20,864 nt of DNA from a virus: IMG/VR virus record IMGVR_UViG_3300042885_001110, positions 1 through 20,864 of that record, one strand, 5' to 3'. Shown piece by piece: positions 1 to 5,779 of the stretch. The notes below the pieces were generated by a model. The model saw only the letters and a list, made by a program, of their open reading frames with translations, was not told the DNA's origin and made no database searches. The position numbers and the translations under genes are program-made. Each line of letters opens with the position of its first letter. Position 1 is the stretch's first letter.

Positions 1-64
1 TCATATCATCTACAGATATCAAATCACCATTCTTCTTTCTCCAGTATACTATATTACTCTCCAT
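1..64 (-). CDS. Partial small gene, N-terminal end only
   Basis: On the minus strand an ATG at position 64 opens a reading frame that runs off the left edge, giving about 21 residues starting MESNIVYWRKNGDLIS. It starts 2 nt after the stop of the upstream minus-strand gene, so the two are probably translationally coupled. Too little is present to assign a function. The tight spacing and same-strand neighbour are the only support that it is real. Confidence 0.55.
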   Translation of the reverse strand, partial: MESNIVYWRKKNGDLISVDDM

Positions 65-66
65 AA

Positions 67-276
67 TTATATATTGTCTTGTTCTAAATAATAAGCAACA
101 CTGTCTAATGTTGTAATCTTAATTAAATTGTCTTCTGCATCTCTTATCTCCACTTGATTATAATCAAGCAATTGAATGTAATACGTTGTTTTTGGATGAT
201 ATAAATTATACAAACCAACAAAACAGACTATCATTCCTATAATAGACACTATTTGAATAATTTTAATTATTTTCAT
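67..276 (-). CDS. Small single-helix membrane protein
   Basis: This is a 69-residue protein. Residues about 3-25 are strongly hydrophobic (IIKIIQIVSIIGMIVCFVGL) after a lysine near the N-terminus, which fits one membrane-spanning helix or an uncleaved signal anchor. A short polar tail of about 45 residues follows and is mildly acidic. No family is recognised. The gene is separated from its upstream neighbour by a minus-strand terminator, and its stop is 2 nt before the next minus-strand ATG. Small one-helix proteins are common in phage accessory regions, where they may act in the host envelope, but nothing here shows the role. Confidence 0.6.
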   Translation of the reverse strand: MKIIKIIQIVSIIGMIVCFVGLYNLYHPKTTYYIQLLDYNQVEIRDAEDNLIKITTLDSVAYYLEQDNI

Positions 277-295
277 AATATTTAATGTATTTAAA

Positions 296-323
296 AAGAG
301 CCCTATATATAAATAGAGCTCTT
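296..323 (-). terminator. Intrinsic terminator of the 104-aa gene, minus strand
   Basis: As minus-strand RNA this forms a 10-bp stem (AAGAGCUCUA with UAGGGCUCUU, one U-G pair) around an 8-nt loop, followed by a short U-run. It begins 5 nt past the stop codon at 329. One pair is G-U only when transcribed leftward, which supports leftward transcription. Confidence 0.8.
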
Positions 324-328
324 AATGA

Positions 329-643
329 TTAAAGAGCAATTGTTTTTTGAATAACATCAATAACATCTTGTTTAGTTTGATAACCTAATACATCTCCAGT
401 AATATCTGTATCATATGTAATACTCCAATCATCATCACTACCTGGTACAAACTTAACAATAGCTATCTCAAACTCATCATCACTATTTCCATAAGAAAAA
501 GAATGACACACTAATGATATTCCATAATCATTAGGAAACTTAAATAATATCTGCATTCCTTTATTACAAGAATTAATATCTATTATATAAGAAGTAAAAT
601 CTTTAATTGTATTCATAATTGTATTTGTTTTAAATGTATTCAT
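329..643 (-). CDS. Conserved-looking small phage protein, function unknown
   Basis: This is a 104-residue minus-strand protein. The middle and C-terminal parts look like a small alternating beta/alpha fold: hydrophobic strands around FPNDYGISLVCHSFSYG and FEIAIVKFV, then an acidic turn and a terminal helix (QDVIDVIQKTIAL). From memory, proteins with a pattern of this kind occur widely in phage accessory regions and have no known function; this was not checked by a search. Two starts are possible. The first ATG at 643 is used here, but a second in-frame Met at residue 10 (MNTIKDF) would give about 95 residues and is equally plausible. It is bracketed by its own terminator downstream and by another one upstream, so it is probably transcribed as a single-gene unit. 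Confidence 0.7.
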   Translation of the reverse strand: MNTFKTNTIMNTIKDFTSYIIDINSCNKGMQILFKFPNDYGISLVCHSFSYGNSDDEFEIAIVKFVPGSDDDWSITYDTDITGDVLGYQTKQDVIDVIQKTIAL

Positions 644-659
644 AATATATAAAATATAA

Positions 660-681
660 AAGAGCCTAATTAAAGGCTCTT
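660..681 (-). terminator. Intrinsic terminator of the 58-aa gene, minus strand
   Basis: In the minus-strand transcript AAGAGCC pairs with GGCUCUU (7 bp, 8 if the loop-closing U-A is counted), followed by UUUUAUAUUUU across 650-660. It lies 8 nt beyond the stop of the 58-aa gene, as expected for its terminator. Confidence 0.8.
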
Positions 682-689
682 ATGATTAG

Positions 690-866
690 TTACTCAGATA
701 AGGAATACATTTCTCTATTAATATTCTCTATTCTAACTAATAAAGCATTAGTTAATTCTTCTATCTCTATTATATCAAATCTAATATTAGAAGAATCAAT
801 ACTAAAGTCTTTAATATATGAAGAGATACGATTAATATCTTTAACTTGTTGTTCAATTGTTGCCAT
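690..866 (-). CDS. 58-aa helical acidic protein
   Basis: The minus strand has an ATG at 866 and a stop at 690-692, encoding 58 residues (starts MATIEQQVKDINRISSYI, ends INREMYSLSE). The sequence is heptad-like and rich in I, L, E, D and N, which suggests one long helix or a small coiled coil. Support that this strand is the coding one: an intrinsic terminator reading the same way starts 8 nt after the stop, and both neighbours are on this strand. The longer plus-strand ORF over the same bases has no such context. No family is recognised and a function cannot be given. Confidence 0.7.
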   Translation of the reverse strand: MATIEQQVKDINRISSYIKDFSIDSSNIRFDIIEIEELTNALLVRIENINREMYSLSE

Positions 867-1037
867 AATGCTATATGTTTTACAGTGATTTTGTTATTTT
901 TTGATTGTTTGTTGTCCCATTTTATTACGTGATGGGTTACACATTACCCCTTTCACACTCTTCTACAAATACAAATATGTATTCCTTTAACAATGTGTTA
1001 ACAATAAATGTAAGAATACTTCCTACATAAACATACA

Positions 1038-1060
1038 AAAACAATAAAAACTATTGTTTT
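1038..1060. repeat. 9-bp perfect hairpin
   Basis: AAAACAATA (1038-1046) and TATTGTTTT (1052-1060) are exact inverted repeats around a 5-nt loop. Read leftward the 3' arm ends in a T-run, so it could be a weak minus-strand terminator. Read rightward it is followed by GACCCC, so it is not a plus-strand terminator. Confidence 0.6.
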
Positions 1061-1092
1061 GACCCCTACCAGCAGAAAGAATTATTTTTCTT

Positions 1093-1143
1093 CCTATATA
1101 TATAGGACAACATTAATAAAAACATTGTCCTATGTATAATGCT
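1093..1143. repeat. Nested palindrome and long inverted repeat
   Basis: CCTATATATATAGG (1093-1106) is a perfect 14-bp palindrome. Its right half overlaps ATAGGACAA (1102-1110), which is an exact inverted repeat of TTGTCCTAT (1135-1143) across a 24-nt spacer. The two structures are mutually exclusive, so the site could switch between forms or bind a dimeric protein. Confidence 0.6.
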
Positions 1144-1149
1144 AATATA

Positions 1150-1179
1150 ATATCCCACCCAAAGATATATATCCCACCC
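1150..1179. repeat. Two direct copies of ATATCCCACCC
   Basis: The 11-mer occurs at 1150-1160 and 1169-1179, start to start 19 bp apart, close to two helical turns. The core CCCACCC also appears on the other strand as overlapping GGGTGGG motifs at 1885-1895. The spacing suggests a protein-binding iteron or operator. Confidence 0.55.
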
Positions 1180-1193
1180 TTATATATAATAAC

Positions 1194-1223
1194 AATAGCA
1201 AGCCCAATTAAGGACTCGCTATT
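1194..1223 (-). terminator. Terminator of the 133-aa gene, minus strand
   Basis: On the minus-strand RNA a 12-bp stem forms (AAUAGCGAGUCC with GGGCUUGCUAUU, two G-U pairs) around the loop UUAAUU. On the plus strand the same bases leave A-C mismatches, so the element is built for leftward transcription. The following tail is only partly U-rich (GUUAUUAUAU). It starts 7 nt after the stop at 1231. Confidence 0.75.
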
Positions 1224-1230
1224 TTACTAA

Positions 1231-1632
1231 TTAGAATGAAGCGTTAGTTAGTGCATTAATAGCACTCTCACTTAAGCCTGCTGATGTAGCTTGCGTTTTG
1301 ATTGTTTGTGCAATCTCAATGTCAAGCAATGCACTATCAGCGTGAGCTTGTGTAATTTCAGCTTTAGTTTTGAAAGCACTAAGAGCTGTTAATCTTTCAG
1401 ATGTTATTTCAACACCATTAGCGTCAACCTTAGCATTACCACTATCATCTAATGAACCAATCATTTTAGTTTCAGCAATGCAAAAGAATGGAAAAGTTAC
1501 TTCTTCATTCTTAGTCCAAGCTAATGCTTCCATTTGACGTTTGTGTAAGTGTACTCTAACACCAAGAGCTGTGTATCCACTAAAATTTCCATTTGCTGTA
1601 AAAGCACCATTGTTAATCACGTAATTTTTCAT
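1231..1632 (-). CDS. 133-aa protein, possibly abundant; function unknown
   Basis: This 133-residue minus-strand protein starts MKNYVINNGAFTANGNF. The first half has a strand-rich, aromatic/glycine pattern (NFSGYTALGVRVHLHKRQM, then EVTFPFFCIAETK). The second half is Ala- and Thr-rich helix, roughly residues 76-130. No catalytic motif is seen and no family is confidently recognised. Its codon use is less AT-biased than that of the other small genes here (GCG, GTC and AAC are used), which may mean strong expression. It has its own dedicated terminator. The position immediately left of the main divergent intergenic region suggests a gene controlled from that region. A single-stranded DNA-binding role could be imagined from the beta-rich half, but the evidence is too thin to call it. 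Confidence 0.7.
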   Translation of the reverse strand: MKNYVINNGAFTANGNFSGYTALGVRVHLHKRQMEALAWTKNEEVTFPFFCIAETKMIGSLDDSGNAKVDANGVEITSERLTALSAFKTKAEITQAHADSALLDIEIAQTIKTQATSAGLSESAINALTNASF

Positions 1633-1851
1633 TGTTTTTCTATTTTAAATTAATGTTTATATTCAGGAATATTCCCTGTTTGTTGAGAAGGTTTTGGGAT
1701 GGATGAGGATTTTTTGTATAAATTAATGTACCCCCCTACACAGCAACTAGGGGATAGGCCCAACTTCTGATTTGTTATGGGGGGTTTTGGTTGGGATAGG
1801 TATACTCTCCTATATACACCAGGGGTCTAAAATTTTGGGAAAAAATTTTTC

Positions 1852-1882
1852 TTGCCCATGTGAAAAATATGTTATAATTTTG
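1852..1882 (+). promoter_or_regulatory. Candidate Bacteroidota promoter, upstream of the pair
   Basis: TTG at 1852-1854, a 20-nt spacer, then TAATTTTG at 1875-1882, which matches the TAnnTTTG -7 element exactly. The -7 box overlaps the first G-run of the G-quadruplex candidate, so folding there could affect its use. Confidence 0.45.
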
Positions 1883-1949
1883 GAGGGTGGGTGGGTTGAG
1901 AGAATAAAAACACTTTTATATATTCTTTGTATACATAAGAAATAAAATA

Positions 1950-1983
1950 TTTGTTTATTATAATATTATTTTATATACCTTTG
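1950..1983 (+). promoter_or_regulatory. Candidate Bacteroidota promoter of the late operon
   Basis: TTTG at 1950-1953, a 22-nt AT-only spacer, then TACCTTTG at 1976-1983, a perfect TAnnTTTG -7 element. The first operon gene starts 17 nt after the -7 box, so the leader would be very short. The promoter candidate at 18391-18424 has the same spacing and nearly the same -7 box. Confidence 0.65.
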
Positions 1984-2000
1984 TATAAACCAAATAGATT

Positions 2001-2345
2001 ATGATTGTACAAAGATTTAAAAGAAAAGAGAAAGATGTATTTAATACAGCATTAAAGTATTATTCTATATTGTTTAGTGTTAATGGTATTAATGTAACAG
2101 AAAGAGAAATTCAATTAGTTTCTTTTATTGCTGTTAATGGGAGTATATCATATAAACATGTTAAAGAAGAATTCTGTAAAGAGTTTAATACATCTAATGC
2201 CACAATTAATAATTTAGTTAGCAGATTAAAGCAACTAGGAATATTAATTAAAGATGATGGCAAAATAAAAATACTTCCAGCTATACAATTAGATTTTTCT
2301 AAGAATATTGTTTTACAAATTACATTGGAGAATGAAACCACCTAA
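2001..2345 (+). CDS. Winged-helix DNA-binding protein
   Basis: This is a 114-residue protein. Residues about 36-94 read as a winged helix-turn-helix: a first helix (EREIQLVSFIAVNG), a second helix (YKHVKEEFCKEFN), a recognition helix (SNATINNLVSRLKQLGIL) and a wing (KDDGKIKILPAI). The N-terminus is basic (MIVQRFKRKEK). Such proteins are typically phage transcription regulators, but a winged helix upstream of a terminase operon may also be a DNA-packaging or replication factor. It is the first gene after the best promoter candidate, with a leader of about 10-17 nt. Its stop overlaps the next gene by 14 nt if that gene starts at 2332. The fold is read from the pattern; the role is inferred. Confidence 0.7.
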   Translation: MIVQRFKRKEKDVFNTALKYYSILFSVNGINVTEREIQLVSFIAVNGSISYKHVKEEFCKEFNTSNATINNLVSRLKQLGILIKDDGKIKILPAIQLDFSKNIVLQITLENETT

Positions 2346-2712
2346 TATGCATATTAAGGATTATCTTATTAAGAAGATTGCAGTTAATAAGGTGATTGAA
2401 AATAAACTCATTGCTGAGAAGATTATTCATAAAGTTATTGCTCATCAATTTGATTCTGCTAATGATGCTATACATAAATATAATAGTGTAGAATTTTCTG
2501 GATTTGGTAAGTTTATGTTTAATATGAGTAAAGCTAAAAAAAGAATGATTATATTTGAATCACAAATAGCTCATTTTACAGATTTCCTAAATGATGAAAC
2601 TCTTTCCCCTACAATTAGAAGAAACGCAGAAATGAAATTAGCAACAGCTATTGATAATAGAACAAAACTAAAACCAAAAATTGATCATGGGAGTGATACA
2701 ACAAATAATTGA
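2332..2712 (+). CDS. HU/IHF-like DNA-bending protein
   Basis: This is a 126-residue protein. Residues about 51-60 contain VEFSGFGKFMF, which matches the strand motif of the HU/IHF family (the conserved GFGxF before the DNA-binding beta-arm), preceded by a helix (SANDAIHKYNS) equivalent to the helix before that strand. The rest departs from bacterial HU: the N-terminus is a long amphipathic helix (IKDYLIKKIAVNKVIENKLIAEKII) and the arm region is replaced by a basic KAKKRM segment. IHF-like genes have been described in crAss-like phages, which fits this context. The start is uncertain: ATG 2332 has GGAG just upstream but overlaps the previous gene, while ATG 2347 directly follows that gene's stop and gives 121 residues. 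A further TTG start upstream is not preferred. Confidence 0.6.
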   Translation: MKPPNMHIKDYLIKKIAVNKVIENKLIAEKIIHKVIAHQFDSANDAIHKYNSVEFSGFGKFMFNMSKAKKRMIIFESQIAHFTDFLNDETLSPTIRRNAEMKLATAIDNRTKLKPKIDHGSDTTNN

Positions 2713-2974
2713 AGGATGGGGTAACCACCTTCTTCCTCGTAAAGAGCTAGAGTTAGTTATAGAGCAAACGAGTAAAGAGAGAATGGAGATATGTAACAAT
2801 TGTGAATATGTGTCTACAAAGCACAAAACATTAAGACTAGATGTACATTGCACAGATTGTGGATGTACATTAGCTGCTAAGACAAAGTGCCTTTCTTGTA
2901 ATTGCCCTAAGAATAAATGGACAGCTGTAATTTCTCAAGAACAACAAAATATAATTGACAATGGAAAAGAGTAA
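2687..2974 (+). CDS. Zinc-ribbon-type Cys-rich protein
   Basis: This is a 95-residue protein with eight cysteines clustered in the C-terminal half: CNNC near residue 36, then HCTDCGC, then CLSCNC. The pairing of CxxC knuckles suggests one or two zinc sites of zinc-ribbon or rubredoxin-like type. The N-terminal helix (IQQIIEGWGNHLLPRKELELVIEQTSKERMEIC, about residues 4-36, cited here by its ends) would pack against it. In phages such small zinc ribbons often bind nucleic acid or protein partners. ATG 2687 is chosen over a TTG codon at 2681. The gene overlaps its neighbours on both sides (26 nt before, 14 nt after), typical of a tightly coupled operon. Confidence 0.7.
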   Translation: MGVIQQIIEGWGNHLLPRKELELVIEQTSKERMEICNNCEYVSTKHKTLRLDVHCTDCGCTLAAKTKCLSCNCPKNKWTAVISQEQQNIIDNGKE

Positions 2975-3173
2975 TGTTAAATTGACAAAAATCCCAATTG
3001 AATATTTATTAGAAATATTAGAAACATTATATAATGAGGGATATGATTATTTTGATCTAGAAGGAATTATTGATCCAGATAAAGAGAAGGATACAATTAA
3101 GATTACAGTTTCAGAAGATTATCTTACAGAAGAAGATGAAAATAAATTAGATGATTATGAACAGCTATTATAA
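2961..3173 (+). CDS. Small acidic protein of unknown function
   Basis: This is a 70-residue, strongly acidic protein (starts MEKSNVKLTKIPIEYLL, ends NKLDDYEQLL). The predicted order is helix, acidic loop, short strand (DTIKITVS) and acidic helix. ATG 2961 is used rather than an in-frame TTG at 2955. It overlaps the zinc-ribbon gene by 14 nt and the next gene by 23 nt, so it is part of a translationally coupled chain. No family is recognised. Small acidic phage proteins can be DNA mimics or chaperones, but nothing here identifies such a role. Confidence 0.65.
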   Translation: MEKSNVKLTKIPIEYLLEILETLYNEGYDYFDLEGIIDPDKEKDTIKITVSEDYLTEEDENKLDDYEQLL

Positions 3174-3414
3174 AAGGAGTGTTAATGTATTAAATAAACT
3201 TAACACAATAATTCCAAAACAAACACTTGGTAGACATTTAGCCACAGCTCTAGATGATCATCAAATTGAGAATCTAAATGACAAAGAAATATTTAATATA
3301 TTAAATGATTATTTAATAGAACTAGAATCAGATGTTCCTCATTGTGAGGATTTGGAAGAAATTCTTAAACAAGGAATGAATTTAAATTCTGAGTATTTAA
3401 TAGAAGAAGAATAA
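3151..3414 (+). CDS. Small helical acidic protein, unknown function
   Basis: This is an 87-residue protein made mostly of predicted helices, with an acidic C-terminus (YLIEEE). Two Mets at residues 1 and 3 give starts at 3151 or 3157; both overlap the previous gene, so initiation probably depends on coupling. The basic N-terminal patch (YYKRSVNVLNKL) contrasts with the acidic rest (LNDYLIELESDVPHCEDLEEIL). No known family is recognised. It sits 7 nt upstream of the putative small terminase and shares its operon. Confidence 0.6.
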   Translation: MIMNSYYKRSVNVLNKLNTIIPKQTLGRHLATALDDHQIENLNDKEIFNILNDYLIELESDVPHCEDLEEILKQGMNLNSEYLIEEE

Positions 3415-3420
3415 CTACAT
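3413..3420 (+). promoter_or_regulatory. Leader motif AACTACAT
   Basis: AACTACAT lies 1 nt before the ATG at 3422. The same 8-mer sits 0 nt before the start at 8516 and 2 nt before the start at 11599. It is not a Shine-Dalgarno sequence; a role in start-site recognition is inferred from position alone. Confidence 0.35.
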
Positions 3421-3421
3421 T

Positions 3422-3757
3422 ATGGCAACAGCAAAAAAAGCTTTATTAATAGAATATGAATTAGAGTTTCTTGAGAAACAATTAGCAGAGCTAAAAGAAT
3501 ATATAGAGGCTAATCCTTATTCTACCCTTACAGATAGAATGCAATACAAAGAAACAAAGAATGGAGGAATGGTTTCTGTATGTGTAGCTAATAAGGAATC
3601 ACAAAGAAAAGACTTGACACAAGCTCTTAAAGACTATGCTGAGATTCTTAGAACAGTGGATTCTATGAGAGAGAAGCAAGAAGCTAAAGCAGTTCCTGTA
3701 AGAGGAGATGTACAGCTTGGGAGTATGGCTGAAGATTTCCTAAAAGGACGTAAATAA
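3422..3757 (+). CDS. Putative small terminase subunit or packaging cofactor
   Basis: This is a 111-residue, highly charged, mostly helical protein. Two predicted coiled-coil segments (about residues 8-32 and 60-92) flank a central glycine-containing turn (KETKNGGMVS). The C-terminus is basic (FLKGRK). Its stop overlaps the TerL start by one base (TAATG), the classic arrangement for a small/large terminase pair. Small terminases bind the packaging site and recruit TerL. No helix-turn-helix is obvious, so the identification rests on position, size and helical character. An alternative is a structural coiled-coil protein. The leader carries AACTACAT just before the ATG. Confidence 0.5.
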   Translation: MATAKKALLIEYELEFLEKQLAELKEYIEANPYSTLTDRMQYKETKNGGMVSVCVANKESQRKDLTQALKDYAEILRTVDSMREKQEAKAVPVRGDVQLGSMAEDFLKGRK

Positions 3758-5778
3758 TGAAACTACATAATATAGAATATAAGGATTGGTTTATTAATCA
3801 AGGGCGTATTCCAGATGAAGGTTCTGAGGAATATAGAGAATTCTTTAACTTCCACAAGGAGTTATGTATGAATGGGGCTATGATGGATGGACAATTTATA
3901 AATCCTTTTCTATATTGGCATTTAAATATTTGGCATACAGAGGTAGATATTATTGATGAATATGGACGTATTAATCAGAAATATGCCAACCCCCTGCTTA
4001 GGGATAATGAGTGGCTAGTAACAAATGAAATAGATAGAGCACACAAAGAAAAGAAAGGCCTAGTTATATTAGGTATTAGACGTTTTGCTAAATCAGTGTT
4101 AGAAGCTAGTTATATAGGACAGGGAGCTACATTTGATGAAAACTCACAGAATATTATTGCAGGACTGAATGCACCAGATATAAAGCTTATTACAGATAAG
4201 ATTGATAAAGGACTTAACTTTATTCCTAAAGCCTGGAGATGGCAAAGAGTGGAGGATAATTGGAAGAACCAAGTTACATTAGGGATCAAGACAAAAGCAG
4301 GAGAGAGAATCCCCTTTTCTCAGATACTTATTCGTAACTTAGATGGGGGTAATAATGAGGAAGCTATTGCAGGTACAAAACCTAGAAGACTTATTATTGA
4401 TGAGATTGGTAAAGGAAGTTTCCTTAGAGGACTACAAGCAGCAACACCTGGATTTACTACACCATTTGGATGGGGATGTTCTCCAATTCTTACAGGCACA
4501 GGTGGGGATATGAAGATGTTTATGGATGCTAAGAGTTTAATGTTTGACGTTGAAAACTTTAACTTTCTTGAATATAATAGTGCTAAAGATTCTTCAAAAG
4601 TACATGGTTTATTTATATCACATAAATATAGAATGGAAGCTAAAGAACAATCTTCTTTAGGAGCATTCTTAAACAAACCAGAAGGGTCTGCATTATATCA
4701 AGTTAATATGATGGTTAGTAATGAAGAGCTAGCTACAAAGATTACAAATGATAACCTTGACAAGCTTAAAAAAGCTGGAGATAGAATAGCATATTTAAAA
4801 GAAAAAATGTATTATCCTCAAGAAGTGGATGATATATTTCTTAATGAAGATACAAATATATTTGATATTGAAGCAGCTAAAAGACAGAAGTTCAGACTGT
4901 TACAACAAGAAAGAACAGGAACCTCTGTAGTGTTATATGATGATGGTGATGGAGTTAAACATACATTTTCTGATAAACTACCAATATCAAATTTTCCATT
5001 AAAGAGCTCTGATCAAAAAGATGCTCCTGTAGTTATATATGAATTCCCTGTAGAAAATCCAGCATATGGACTTTATGTAGCAGGAGTTGACCCTTATAGA
5101 CAAGGTAAATCTGCATATTCAAGTTCTCTTGGTTCTGTGTATATATACAAGCGTATGCATACAATATCAGGAGAGAAATACCAAGATATGTTTGTTGCTT
5201 CTTATTGTGCTCGTCCAGATAAGAAAGAAACATGGGAAGAACAAGCACGATATTTGATTAAGTATTACAATGCTAGAACATTGTGTGAGAATGATGAGAT
5301 ATCCTTTATAGATTACATGATAAGTAAAGGAGATGCACATTATTTAGAAAGACAACCAGATTGGTTAAAAGAAATAGTTCCTAATACAACAGTGAGAAGG
5401 GATTATGGAATACATAGATCTGCAGAAAAAATACGAGACTTCTTGCATGGATGTTTAAAAAAGTATACAGAAGAAGTTGTACATACAGAGAAGGATGAAG
5501 ATGGAAATACAATATCTGAAACCAAAGGAATGTCAAAAATATTTGACCCAGTTCTTTTAGAAGAAATGATTCAGTATAATGAAGATGGTAACTTTGATAG
5601 AATTATCGCAGCAGAGTTAGCAGTGGCATTAGCTATGAAACTTGATCCTATATTTGGTAAGATTGGAGACAACTCTGATTCAAGAACAAGTTCAATGGGA
5701 GTTAAAAGACAAAAAAGTTCACTCTTCCCTGAATCAAGAGGAGTGTTTAAAAGTAATAAACGTAAATTATTTAGATAA
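3757..5778 (+). CDS. terL: Terminase large subunit (TerL)
   Basis: This 673-residue protein is the ATP-driven motor and nuclease that packages DNA through the portal into the capsid. N-terminal ATPase: an atypical Walker A around residues 106-113 (GIRRFAKS), a Walker B with catalytic Glu at about 212-217 (LIIDEI), and a coupling-type TGTGG at about 246-250. C-terminal RNase H-like nuclease: likely metal-binding acids at D445 (AGVDPYR), E511/D513 (CENDE) and D614 (NFDRI). The Walker A lacks a classical GxxGxGKS loop but keeps KS, as many TerL proteins do. Length is normal to slightly long for the family. The start overlaps the upstream stop by one base, and the portal gene follows 1 nt after the stop. 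Family assignment is strong; specificity (headful or cos) cannot be read. Confidence 0.93.
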   Translation: MKLHNIEYKDWFINQGRIPDEGSEEYREFFNFHKELCMNGAMMDGQFINPFLYWHLNIWHTEVDIIDEYGRINQKYANPLLRDNEWLVTNEIDRAHKEKKGLVILGIRRFAKSVLEASYIGQGATFDENSQNIIAGLNAPDIKLITDKIDKGLNFIPKAWRWQRVEDNWKNQVTLGIKTKAGERIPFSQILIRNLDGGNNEEAIAGTKPRRLIIDEIGKGSFLRGLQAATPGFTTPFGWGCSPILTGTGGDMKMFMDAKSLMFDVENFNFLEYNSAKDSSKVHGLFISHKYRMEAKEQSSLGAFLNKPEGSALYQVNMMVSNEELATKITNDNLDKLKKAGDRIAYLKEKMYYPQEVDDIFLNEDTNIFDIEAAKRQKFRLLQQERTGTSVVLYDDGDGVKHTFSDKLPISNFPLKSSDQKDAPVVIYEFPVENPAYGLYVAGVDPYRQGKSAYSSSLGSVYIYKRMHTISGEKYQDMFVASYCARPDKKETWEEQARYLIKYYNARTLCENDEISFIDYMISKGDAHYLERQPDWLKEIVPNTTVRRDYGIHRSAEKIRDFLHGCLKKYTEEVVHTEKDEDGNTISETKGMSKIFDPVLLEEMIQYNEDGNFDRIIAAELAVALAMKLDPIFGKIGDNSDSRTSSMGVKRQKSSLFPESRGVFKSNKRKLFR

Positions 5779-5779
5779 A

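Larger units (their letters stand above)
867..1193. other. Gene-free region with inverted and direct repeats
   Basis: No convincing ORF lies in these 327 bp. The stretch contains CCCAT/ATGGG flanking an 11-nt spacer near 917-937, a 9-bp perfect hairpin at 1038-1060, a 14-bp palindrome at 1093-1106 that overlaps a 9-bp inverted repeat spanning 1102-1143, and two copies of ATATCCCACCC. A sequence fitting a leftward Bacteroidota promoter (TACATTTA read on the minus strand, 1003-1010, with a TTG 23 nt upstream) could serve the 58-aa gene, but the match is weak. The density of dyads suggests a regulatory region or replication origin; this is inference. Confidence 0.5.
1633..2000. other. Divergent intergenic region with G-runs and hairpin
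   Basis: These 368 gene-free bases separate the minus-strand genes from the plus-strand late operon. They contain CCCCTA (1733-1738) pairing with TAGGGG (1748-1753) across a 9-nt loop; a G6-TTTT-GG-TT-GGG stretch at 1779-1795; an AAAATTTT/AAATTTTT dyad at 1829-1850; and four G-runs at 1882-1895 that could form a G-quadruplex. Two promoter candidates face right. C- and G-homopolymer runs are exceptional in this AT-rich genome. The position just upstream of the packaging genes would suit a control region, a packaging site or an origin; the sequence cannot tell which. Confidence 0.5.

Noticed and set aside
682-888. 68-residue plus-strand ORF
   Set aside because: It is the shadow of a minus-strand 58-aa gene that has a matching terminator and same-strand neighbours; the plus-strand start lies inside the terminator region.
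2308-2331. TTG start for the HU/IHF-like gene
   Set aside because: ATG codons at 2332 and 2347 are available; the TTG would lengthen the overlap with the upstream gene without any sign of use.
5642-5779. N-terminal extension of the portal frame by 46 residues
   Set aside because: It overlaps the C-terminal coding part of TerL; ATG 5780, 1 nt after the TerL stop, fits the operon layout better.
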